This document shows, piece by piece, positions 52,267-60,600 of a stretch of DNA of 64,000 nucleotides (position 1 is its first letter; the number at the start of each line of letters is the position of its first letter). Source of the DNA: Methylomonas sp. (GTDB lineage: Bacteria; Pseudomonadota; Gammaproteobacteria; Methylococcales; Methylomonadaceae). Where the stretch lies: NCBI RefSeq assembly GCF_023228165.1, contig NZ_JALOBS010000005.1:62001-126000 (forward strand), in the 5' to 3' direction. Made by a program: the position numbers and the translations under genes. A model generated the notes under the pieces. That model was given only the letters and a program-made list of their open reading frames with translations. It searched no databases and was not told the origin of the DNA.

Positions 52267-54088
52267 GATCAATTGCCTGTTTGGGTTTAATAACTTCCTG
52301 CATTTCATGATCGGTCAAGGCGAACTCCTTCTCTGCCTTGACCGAATCTGCTGCGTGGTTAATGAATACAGTTTCCGCCATCCGAAGCAAATTACTTTGT
52401 ATATCATAGACGTAGGAATTATCGTTTAGCAACGAGGTACCCGCCTCGGCGCTGATTTTGTGTTCACGAATCAGGCTTTCTATAATTTCGATGGCGGCTT
52501 GACGTTGCTCCTTGATTCGCCCCTTAAGCGCATCCAGCGACAACAACGGCAACTCGTTTACCACATCCGTATCTTTGATTTTCTGCAACTCCCGAATCAC
52601 CATCGCTATCTGATAACGGATACGGTCATACTCGTCGGTCTGATAGCGGTTATAGGAGCGATTGTGTTTTAGCAGATTTTTCTGCAAATGCTTCATCCCT
52701 TTTACCGCTTCCACCAACTTTAAATTGGCCTGACGCAGCCAGTGCAGCCGTCCCGACTGCTTCATTTCCCAGGTAAAGCGCGCCTGACTGACAAATTCGA
52801 TAATCGCGCTATACAGGCCTTTGATATTGCGGTCATAAGCATCATCGATATCGTAATCGCCAATAAGCCTATATCGGCTGATCACGACGTTCAGATCCTG
52901 CCCGGAATAAACATCACGCCTATGCAGACCCATGGCCTTCAAAATGATATGCGTAGCGTTCTCGTATAAATGCATGGTTTCCTGCTGCACCGACTCAACC
53001 GCCGTATCGGGATACTGCAAGGCCGAGGTAGTCAGGAAACGCGGTAAATCGACACTGGCTGTTTTTTCCTGCATCACCTTTTCCAGCAACCTCGCCATTA
53101 ATCCGGAGACGGGTAACATGATGATGACACCGGCAAAGTTAAATACGCTATGAAACATCGCCAGCTTCAAGGTGTAATCATCCTGGGCAATACCGACGTG
53201 GCGGCAAAGAAACTCAACCACCCAACTAAATTGCTGCAAAAATACAATTGCCAGCAAACCGGTAAATACATTGAATAATACATGGGCCCCGGCCAGACGT
53301 TTACCCTTGATATTGGCGCCGAACGCACCCAAAACCGCGGTAATCGTGGTGCCGACATTCGAGCCGATGGCCAGCGCCAAGGCATTGTCATAGCTGATTT
53401 GCTGACTCGCCAACGCGGTAATAATCAAGACCATGGTGGCCCCGCTGGCCTGAATGATCACGGTCACCACCATCCCCACCAACACATAGATCAACAAACC
53501 GCGCATACCGGTCATCGCGTACTGACTAAGGTCGATATTGCCCTTGAAAGCGTCAAAACCGTCTTTCATGTACTGAATGCCTAGAAACAAAAAACCCAGG
53601 CCCAGCAGGATATGCCCGACACCCTGATAACTCTTTTGTTTAGTCAGCTGCAATAAAACACCAAAAACCAACAACGGCATGGCATAGCCGGCAATATTCA
53701 CCTTGAGACCGAAGCCCGCCACCAGCCAAGCGCCAGTAGTGGTGCCAATGTTGGCGCCAAAAATAATACCTATGCCGGCAGCCAAATCCAGCAAACCGGC
53801 ACTGATGAACGAGATAACCAGCACCGATAATAAGGAACTGGACTGCATCAAGGTGGTGGTGGCAATGCCGAACAACAAGCGCTTAGGCATATTATCGGTG
53901 GCATTACGCAGTATGCGTTCCAAGATGCCGCCGGTAAAAAACTTAAAACCCTGTTGCAAGGACAGCATGCCGAACAGAAATATCGAGATGCCTGCGACAA
54001 TGGTTTTGAAATCCGCGCTGAGCCAAAAACCCAGCGCCAACAAGCCAAGCAGCAAAAAAAACAGGCTGTGTTTAATCGTGTTATCCAT
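52259..54088 (-). CDS. Na/Pi cotransporter II family protein with PhoU-like tail
   Basis: 609 residues. About nine membrane segments in the first 330 residues, with the two inverted repeat motifs IIFGANIGTTTGAWLV (near residue 90) and AIGSNVGTTITAVLG (near 240) that bind phosphate and sodium. The C-terminal half (about 365-600) is a soluble PhoU-like helical domain. This is the NptA/YjbB type, used for phosphate import or export. No pho box was looked for with certainty. It may be co-transcribed with the small coiled-coil gene. Confidence 0.92.
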   Translation of the reverse strand: MDNTIKHSLFFLLLGLLALGFWLSADFKTIVAGISIFLFGMLSLQQGFKFFTGGILERILRNATDNMPKRLLFGIATTTLMQSSSLLSVLVISFISAGLLDLAAGIGIIFGANIGTTTGAWLVAGFGLKVNIAGYAMPLLVFGVLLQLTKQKSYQGVGHILLGLGFLFLGIQYMKDGFDAFKGNIDLSQYAMTGMRGLLIYVLVGMVVTVIIQASGATMVLIITALASQQISYDNALALAIGSNVGTTITAVLGAFGANIKGKRLAGAHVLFNVFTGLLAIVFLQQFSWVVEFLCRHVGIAQDDYTLKLAMFHSVFNFAGVIIMLPVSGLMARLLEKVMQEKTASVDLPRFLTTSALQYPDTAVESVQQETMHLYENATHIILKAMGLHRRDVYSGQDLNVVISRYRLIGDYDIDDAYDRNIKGLYSAIIEFVSQARFTWEMKQSGRLHWLRQANLKLVEAVKGMKHLQKNLLKHNRSYNRYQTDEYDRIRYQIAMVIRELQKIKDTDVVNELPLLSLDALKGRIKEQRQAAIEIIESLIREHKISAEAGTSLLNDNSYVYDIQSNLLRMAETVFINHAADSVKAEKEFALTDHEMQEVIKPKQAIDHE

Positions 54089-54171
54089 TCTGTATCCCCA
54101 ATGTTATTGCGACTTCCTTGTCATGCATGGTCGAGCCAATGCCTCTATCGCTACGGCAATTCTAACAATGT

Positions 54172-54399
54172 TTAGGGGACGAGCAGGAATTTGCACCGGT
54201 TCCGGTCATCGGAGCCATTGGCACGGCTATCCGTACAGTCGCTGGTATTGATCCGGTAAATCATCAAGTAGACTTTACCGTTGGCCACCACCGGCGGAAT
54301 CATTCTGGACATTTTGCCCAGTCCGCCGTTGTGTTCGTCTCCGGTCCGGATCAGGCGTTTCATGCGGTTGCTCGATTCGATGGCGGTGGCATCGCAAGA
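54172..54399 (-). pseudogene. C-terminal remnant of a PQQ-like beta-propeller secreted protein
   Basis: An open frame bounded upstream by a stop reads IESSNRMKRLIRT, then MIPPVVANGKVYLMIY and ends RCKFLLVP. PPVVANGKVY is typical of the last blades of PQQ-like beta-propeller outer-surface proteins. Only about 75 codons remain. Probably decayed. Confidence 0.45.
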
Positions 54400-55001
54400 T
54401 CAGGTAGGAATGTGCGAATTCCATCACGGCCAGGGGGCAATAAGCTTCCTCACCTCCCCAAGACCGGATAGTTGGAAGCGATATTTTCTTGTGTTACAAC
54501 CAAATTTGTCTTGCAATACCAGGCAGACCATACATGACCCTTATTTTTCTTAAAGGCAGTAGAGCAAAACAAATATCAAATGTAAGGCCTAACCCCTTCG
54601 CGCACGAAATAGGGTCGATTGACTCCTGTTTTGTCGCCCCCACGCGGACGCGCGGTTTGAAACCACAAATATTAAATGGAGATTTAAATGATTTGCGGCA
54701 AAAAGAAGGTTAAATCCTTCAGTTAAAAATTTAGAGTAAAAATATAAAGCAATATACTAATACTATCTGATTACGGTTGATTTTAAGATTTAAAAATATC
54801 TGCTTTAGTGGGTCAGGCAAATTTGCGACATAAAAACAGCGCAATTAATCGGGTTATTAGGGTGCTAGAATTAAATACTAGATTTAAGTTATTTTTTATA
54901 CTACTTTTGAGCTTGACTTTAAATATCATTTTGAATATAAAAAGTCTACGCGAGAACTACGCCTCCTGTCTCGCTAGCCAGCCAGTCCTCTTTCTCACAA
55001 C
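54400..55001. other. AT-rich gap before the GMC cluster
   Basis: About 600 bases with no gene I can support. A weak 69-codon frame at 54808 has a hydrophobic stretch but no ribosome site and overlaps the next start, so it is not called. The base composition shifts to AT-rich after 54700, which may hold the promoter of the 55.0 kb cluster. Confidence 0.5.
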
Positions 55002-56072
55002 ATGGATATTGCAATGAAACCAATATCGGTCAAAAAAGAAAGCCAGTACGTTTTTAACCACTGTGCTAAGTATTTAGCAAGAGACAATAGCGATATTCGG
55101 CACAACTTTGGACAATTTACCGATAACGATCCTGCGGCGAGAATTTGCGAGTCGTGGCGTTTTCCGATTATAGACAGCTACAGCGATGGCATTGATTTTG
55201 AAACAAGCTACGCTTTCAACACTGTCACGTTTATTTATCCGGATTTTGACCGGTCGGTTGAGAACGTAGCGGTAATCGGTAGCTTCGCTAACCTTTATGA
55301 ACCGATGTCTTTGACTCGTGTCGAAAACAGCTGTTATTTTGCGTTGTCATTGCTTATTCCGAAAGGCCAGGTGCATACTTATCAATTCCTGGTGGACGGA
55401 GTATTAAAGCTAGATCCAATCAACCCTCAAACCGTAACATTGGATAACGGAAAAACCTGGTCTCGGTTTTTTACCGAATTTTGTACCGTGCCCTTATCTT
55501 TCGAGCGTTGGGAGATGGTACTACTCGATCGCTTGACTGATCATATTTTGCCTTTTCATACCGAATCAGGCGAAAATTTTCTCGATCGTTATTACGAAAA
55601 TCTGGACAGAGCGGCGAAAAACGCGCAGTTTGCCCATGCTTACCGGCTCGACCAATCGGTCGGCGTGGTCAATTTTATCGATAAACTATTAGCGCGTTCG
55701 GAAAGGCATTTTTTGGATGATTATCATACCTGCCTCGACTTGACTAACAGCATTTTAAGAGGGCGTAGTGTCGCCGAAATTGCGGCTATGCCGAAAGCAA
55801 TGTTTGTCGATATCTACGCTGAGATGGCTTCAGGTTCAGTCAATGGCTGGGACTATACACGGTATTCTAATCCTAGGTTTTTCTTACAGCTCTTACGCCG
55901 CCACACGTTTACCGGTGCCTTTGCCCATCCTAAATACGGCGGCAACAGTGCCGCATCCGCTTGGGCGTTTCTGGAAGAACGCTACAAGTCAAAGGTAACG
56001 GGTGAAACTTTATTCGATTGGGGGCGGGTCATTGAAAAACCGTTAGGTTTCGCCCCTAACTATCACGGTTAA
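55002..56072 (+). CDS. Glycogen-binding-fold plus gluconate 2-dehydrogenase subunit 3-like protein
   Basis: 356 residues; ATG at 55002 or 55014. Two parts. Residues about 65-150 follow the AMPK-beta/CBM48 glycogen-binding fold (VTFIYPDFDRSVENVAVIGS, then YQFLVDGVLKLDPINP), but the known sugar-binding aromatic positions are Leu instead of Trp and YKF is YQF. Residues about 160-350 resemble gluconate 2-dehydrogenase subunit 3 (HTFTGAFAHPKYGGNSAA, FDWGRVIEKPLGFAP). No Tat or other signal is seen, unlike usual subunit 3. The next gene encodes the matching GMC flavoprotein, so it is likely its small subunit. Confidence 0.75.
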   Translation: MDIAMKPISVKKESQYVFNHCAKYLARDNSDIRHNFGQFTDNDPAARICESWRFPIIDSYSDGIDFETSYAFNTVTFIYPDFDRSVENVAVIGSFANLYEPMSLTRVENSCYFALSLLIPKGQVHTYQFLVDGVLKLDPINPQTVTLDNGKTWSRFFTEFCTVPLSFERWEMVLLDRLTDHILPFHTESGENFLDRYYENLDRAAKNAQFAHAYRLDQSVGVVNFIDKLLARSERHFLDDYHTCLDLTNSILRGRSVAEIAAMPKAMFVDIYAEMASGSVNGWDYTRYSNPRFFLQLLRRHTFTGAFAHPKYGGNSAASAWAFLEERYKSKVTGETLFDWGRVIEKPLGFAPNYHG

Positions 56073-56107
56073 TTCAGTTTTCAAATCAATAACCCCGGAG
56101 GGTTACG

Positions 56108-57922
56108 ATGGAAGAAGAATTCGACGTCATCATCGTCGGTAGCGGTGCCGGCGGCGCTCCGGTAGCGCATACTTTAGTGAATGCCGGGAAAACAGTATTG
56201 ATTTTGGAAAAAGGTCCACTGTTTTTGCCGCAATATCAAGACGACAAAGGCCTTTCCGACTTCAAACGAGATGAGCTATTTGCAACCGGCTCGGAAAAGC
56301 GCATTACCCTTTCAGGCGTCTCTAATCAGGGCAGCTCCTATTACTCGAGTCACGTCGAACCGGATCTTAACGATGAGCCGCATATTTATCAAAGTGCTGA
56401 CGGCACCGATAAAGCGACGCTGGAAGGATATACCGCGCAAGTTGTCGGCGGAGGTACGCAGCTATATGGCGCGGTGTCATTACGATTCACGGAAACCGAT
56501 TTTCGTTTGGGTAGTTTCAATCGCGACCGCACCGATATCTTGAATGATCCTAACGACGATATACGGCGCGAAGCGCCGGACTGGCCGATCGGTTATAACG
56601 ATCTTGAACCCTATTACACCAAGACTGAAAAACTCATCGGCATCAACGGTACCCGGGCAAATCAAAAGAAATTCTTCTCGGCAGACAATTATCAAACGCC
56701 CTATTCGCCCAATCCGATTAGCCGCTATGTAGAAGTCGGTATGGATGCATTGTCATTGCCGCGCTATCGTACGCCTTTGGCCGTCATCACTCAGGACCAT
56801 GCCCCGAGCGGCCGGAAAGTCGAAACGGATTTATCGGAACCTGCGAAAACGGGTTTAGTGAATCGTTATGGCGATCCGATGGGTTATAAATCCAATACTT
56901 GGGTTGCGCTGTTGAGCCCGATCAAAGACAAGGATAATTTCGAAATCCGATGCAATTGCGTCGTGACGCATATTGAAAACCAAGCCAGCAGGATAAGCCG
57001 TGTGTTTTATCGCGATCCATGCGGCGATCAAAAAACGGTGCGCGGCAAGATCGTGGTCATTGCTTGCTCGGCTATCGAGTCAGTTCGGCTGTTGATGTTG
57101 GCGGCCCGCGAAAACGCCGATTTTGCCGCCCGTATTAATCCAAACGATCTATTGGGAAGGTATTTTTTAACGCATTGTTTCGGTGGTGCGGAAACGGAAA
57201 TGCCCGATCGGTTCGACAAATCCGTTTCGCTCGACAGCGACTGGGCCACCGATGCATTCGCTACGGAAGAATTCATCCGCAGCAAAGGTTTATGGGCCGG
57301 CGGCGCCGTTTATAACAATACCTCGGATCAGGCGCTGCCTATCTCGTTGGCGCGAACCCATGGCAGCCAGGATATCGATACGATTTGGGAGGCCTTTGTC
57401 GCCGATACTGCTAAGACCGGTTCCGAATTATTAGCGTTTCTTGATCGCGACTTCGGTACACGCTTATCGGTCAGCTTTATGGCTAATCAAGTTCCGCTAC
57501 GAACGAACCGCATCGAATTGCATCCAACCGTAGTGGATAAATGGAATCGTCCCAGCGCCTATATCATCAAGGATTGGCATCCACACGACATTTACTTGAT
57601 GGACACGCTGGCGGAACAGTGTAAAAACATTCTGGCGTTTGGCGGCGACAACGGTATCGGCAACTATCCGGTCGAGGGCTTTGGTGCTGTTTATATGGCG
57701 AGTAACGCCCGGGCGCGTATTGCCAATCATATTCTAGGCGGCGCTCGCTTCGGGTTTTCGCCTGACGATTCGGTTTTGGACGTCAATTGCCGGGCATGGG
57801 GCTTTGACAATCTTTATTTGACGGATGGTTCCTTTATGCCGACTTCCGGCAGCGCCAATCCCACTCATACCATACAAGCTAATGCGTTCCGCGTGGCAGA
57901 CAAGATTCTCGAGGTGATCTAA
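56108..57922 (+). CDS. GMC-family FAD oxidoreductase
   Basis: 604 residues. FAD motif VIIVGSGAGGAPVAHTLVNA at 8-27. The GMC C-terminal block has SGSANPTHTIQANAFRVAD near residue 585, and the active-site His region is KDWHPHD near 495. This is the type of large subunit paired with subunit 3 in gluconate and sugar dehydrogenases. No signal peptide and no cytochrome c gene nearby, so the enzyme is probably cytosolic with an unknown electron acceptor. Shine-Dalgarno GGAGG precedes the ATG. Substrate unknown; sugar-type by context. Confidence 0.87.
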   Translation: MEEEFDVIIVGSGAGGAPVAHTLVNAGKTVLILEKGPLFLPQYQDDKGLSDFKRDELFATGSEKRITLSGVSNQGSSYYSSHVEPDLNDEPHIYQSADGTDKATLEGYTAQVVGGGTQLYGAVSLRFTETDFRLGSFNRDRTDILNDPNDDIRREAPDWPIGYNDLEPYYTKTEKLIGINGTRANQKKFFSADNYQTPYSPNPISRYVEVGMDALSLPRYRTPLAVITQDHAPSGRKVETDLSEPAKTGLVNRYGDPMGYKSNTWVALLSPIKDKDNFEIRCNCVVTHIENQASRISRVFYRDPCGDQKTVRGKIVVIACSAIESVRLLMLAARENADFAARINPNDLLGRYFLTHCFGGAETEMPDRFDKSVSLDSDWATDAFATEEFIRSKGLWAGGAVYNNTSDQALPISLARTHGSQDIDTIWEAFVADTAKTGSELLAFLDRDFGTRLSVSFMANQVPLRTNRIELHPTVVDKWNRPSAYIIKDWHPHDIYLMDTLAEQCKNILAFGGDNGIGNYPVEGFGAVYMASNARARIANHILGGARFGFSPDDSVLDVNCRAWGFDNLYLTDGSFMPTSGSANPTHTIQANAFRVADKILEVI

Positions 57923-59059
57923 ATGGATTCCCGCTTTAATAAAATTTTTACCGACCCGGAAAACAGTATATTCAAAGTCGTTTTCTTTCCCGACCGCATC
58001 TATCACGCGCAATACTTGAATGCGACCCGCAGCCTGCGCTATCGCTACAATGTTCAGGAAGTCAGGACTAAAGCCGATACCACCATTATGAAAGGCGAAG
58101 TCTATATGGATGGTCTGTTTTACAGCAATTTCATGCGTATCGAATACCGTGCCGGACGTTTAGTTGAAACCGCCCGGGAGAACAACCGCTTCTTGCGTGA
58201 TCAATTGCTCGCTTTCGTTCGATTGTTACCCAATGACGCCGGCTTAAACGCCGAAGCGATGGTGAAGTTGCATTATTGCCAATGGGTGGATGCCTACCAA
58301 GCTGAAATTTGGCAAACCCTGGAGCCTCCGGAAAACAACCATCACGATTTTCAAGTGCTGGACCTGATGGGTAGAAACAAAGATATCACACGGATTCAGG
58401 CATTTACGCCGGCCCTGGACGATATTAAAGGCTTGCGACGTATTGAAATCGCGTTTAGAGAAAACGATAAGGACCTGCCATTTGGTTTTACCATCGATAA
58501 CCCGGCCTGGGACAACAATTATCTGCGCTCCCATCAACAGCCCAATGAGTCCACACCAAGCAGCGATGCGAATACGGTAAGCGATTTGTCTTACTTGATC
58601 GATTTCCAGCGCGGATGGTTTTTGCAAGCGGACGATGTTGCGCCTGTGCGTTACCGTAATGCGCTAATGGAAGAAAATAATCCCGACCGCGCCGACGACA
58701 ATATCGTTGAAATGCGCTGGATATTGCAACGGGAGCTGGGAGGAAGCTTGGTGTTTTTCCACGAAGTCACCATTCCACCCGGTAAAACGGAAGGCACGCA
58801 TCGGCATATCGGTAGTGAGGAACTTTATTACATCGTCTCCGGAGAAGGTACCGCCTATATGGGCGAAGACGACGATCCGGCGATAGCCAATTTACCGACG
58901 GTGCAGCGCGCCATTTACGGATTGGATATGCATAATTGTAAGGAAATCAAAGTGAAGCCCGGCAGTGTGATCTTTACCAAAAGCGGTGGTATCCACGGTA
59001 TCCGAAATCAAGGAAATAAACCGTTGAAATTTGTCGCCTTTCTTTATCAAAGCAGTTAA
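57923..59059 (+). CDS. Cupin-domain protein, first of two
   Basis: 378 residues; its ATG directly follows the GMC stop codon, so translation is coupled. The C-terminal 120 residues are a cupin: motif 1 GTHRHIGSEELYYIVSG (two His, Glu) and motif 2 PGSVIFTKSGGIHGIRN (third His), a full metal site. The first 230 residues form a domain I do not recognise. It could be an oxygenase, decarboxylase or isomerase; the sequence does not decide. Confidence 0.75.
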   Translation: MDSRFNKIFTDPENSIFKVVFFPDRIYHAQYLNATRSLRYRYNVQEVRTKADTTIMKGEVYMDGLFYSNFMRIEYRAGRLVETARENNRFLRDQLLAFVRLLPNDAGLNAEAMVKLHYCQWVDAYQAEIWQTLEPPENNHHDFQVLDLMGRNKDITRIQAFTPALDDIKGLRRIEIAFRENDKDLPFGFTIDNPAWDNNYLRSHQQPNESTPSSDANTVSDLSYLIDFQRGWFLQADDVAPVRYRNALMEENNPDRADDNIVEMRWILQRELGGSLVFFHEVTIPPGKTEGTHRHIGSEELYYIVSGEGTAYMGEDDDPAIANLPTVQRAIYGLDMHNCKEIKVKPGSVIFTKSGGIHGIRNQGNKPLKFVAFLYQSS

Positions 59060-59082
59060 CCAGCCTAACGCAGAATATAGCT

Positions 59083-60333
59083 ATGCAAATTCTACATACC
59101 GATAGTATTTTTCAGGTCCCGCAAGGTACGACACCCGATTACAACCGAGGCAACTCGTTGCTTAAATTGTTGGGACTAATGGAAAAAAACCAATTGGCGG
59201 CGGAGAGAGATTTTTATCTGACCGAACATTTACAATTCATGTTCCCTTACGATTTCTTGGAGCTCTATGGTCCCGCAGGCTCGGATAGCAATGTGCGTGA
59301 GCCGGAGCGGCAAGATAATAAGGAGGACTTTCAAAAGCAAAACATTCGGGATTTTCGAACCACCGATACGACATTAGTCAGGGGCTGGGTTGCGGTTGGA
59401 GACGCCACTATTCCCTTTGTTCGCATCAGTTACCGAGGCGGCCCGGATTCGAACTTATCGCAAGCGGCAAACCATCAACTTGGTGCCAATATCAAACTGT
59501 ATATGCGGATCGGAAACGCGCAAACCAGCCAATACATCGTTGTACCGTATAACGAGATTAGCGATTGTTATGCCGTCGAGTTGTGGGGTTTTGCCGGGTT
59601 TAATCTCAGAGACTTGCTGGATAGCAAGGGTAAAAGTGCTTTTGACAGAGGTGAATTGATCCCCCGTAGCGATTTGATCAAAGGGTCGATGGCCGACTTC
59701 AATCGCAGCGGCTTGGACAATCGAAATATGTTCGAGGTTAGTCCCGACAACACTATGCATCCGATTAAACCTTTACATATCGAGTTAGCCTGGACGACCG
59801 ACGACGAAAGCGTATGGGACTCGAAAGGCGGCGCTAATTATCAGTATGAGTTCAACATGATCCTGCGTGGCTGGGATAATTTTTTAGGTGTCGGCATTAG
59901 CCCTAACCCACATGGTGGCGTGGGCTTTCTTGAGTTCAGAAATCTGTTGTCCAATTATTTCGCCTACTCGAACAGCCGGGAATTGGAGCGGAAGTTGGAA
60001 CCATGGAATTTCGATGCCCATGGCAGCAAAAACCATAACAATATCGTCGAAAAGTTCATGGCCGTCGATTACATGGACTTGCATATCATGAAAGCTAATT
60101 GCGGGATCGGTTTGCATCGGCACCGGGATAATCAGGAAGTATTTTTGATGATGCAGGGTTCGGGTTTCATGGTCGTCGGTGATTGGGCCAAACCCAATAA
60201 CAGGGAGCGCTGCTTCGAAATCCGAACCTTGCGGGCCGGCCATTTCGCCATGTTGAAAGGTGGAAATTTACATGGCTTGATGAACCCTAGCGATGAGGAT
60301 GTTTCGTTGTTTATGTTCGGTGGCTACGACTAG
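59083..60333 (+). CDS. Cupin-domain protein, second of two
   Basis: 416 residues, 23 bases after the first cupin gene. It has the same plan: an unrecognised N-terminal part of about 280 residues and a C-terminal cupin with GLHRHRDNQEVFLMMQGSG (two His, Glu) and RAGHFAMLKGGNLHGLMNP (third His). The similar length and order suggest an old duplication and perhaps a hetero-oligomer. Unknown function. End of the cluster before a 267-base gap. Confidence 0.75.
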   Translation: MQILHTDSIFQVPQGTTPDYNRGNSLLKLLGLMEKNQLAAERDFYLTEHLQFMFPYDFLELYGPAGSDSNVREPERQDNKEDFQKQNIRDFRTTDTTLVRGWVAVGDATIPFVRISYRGGPDSNLSQAANHQLGANIKLYMRIGNAQTSQYIVVPYNEISDCYAVELWGFAGFNLRDLLDSKGKSAFDRGELIPRSDLIKGSMADFNRSGLDNRNMFEVSPDNTMHPIKPLHIELAWTTDDESVWDSKGGANYQYEFNMILRGWDNFLGVGISPNPHGGVGFLEFRNLLSNYFAYSNSRELERKLEPWNFDAHGSKNHNNIVEKFMAVDYMDLHIMKANCGIGLHRHRDNQEVFLMMQGSGFMVVGDWAKPNNRERCFEIRTLRAGHFAMLKGGNLHGLMNPSDEDVSLFMFGGYD

Positions 60334-60600
60334 CGAAGCAGCCATCGTAGAGCTGTTACGAATTTCATAAGCCTAACGTTCATGAAAAACGTTACACCCT
60401 TGTTTATGAAAGGGGCGCAGCTTAGGGGTACGGTGACTCGCCGAACAGAGCGCCAAGAATACACCCATGTAGACAAGCAAGCGTACCCACGACAAATTTT
60501 GTTACGTTCACAGTAACGAGCTCACGATCAGTGAATTTTAACGTCACAGGGATGACATCGTCCGCGTTGCTTATTTTGCTCAATCGAAAGGAGGGTTTTC
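60334..60600 (+). promoter_or_regulatory. Upstream region of the amylase gene
   Basis: 267 bases. Contains repeated AACGTT-type sequences and small palindromes (AACGTT-N7-AACGTT near 60380; GTTAC-N7-GTAAC near 60502), which may be regulator sites. The amylase has a strong ribosome site AGGAGG at about 60589. No clear -35/-10 pair was fixed. Confidence 0.35.

Noticed and set aside
54281..54553. 90-codon plus-strand frame
   Set aside because: Antisense to the propeller remnant; no motif.
54808..55017. 69-codon plus-strand frame with hydrophobic core
   Set aside because: No ribosome site, overlaps the start of the next gene, AT-rich sequence gives such frames by chance.
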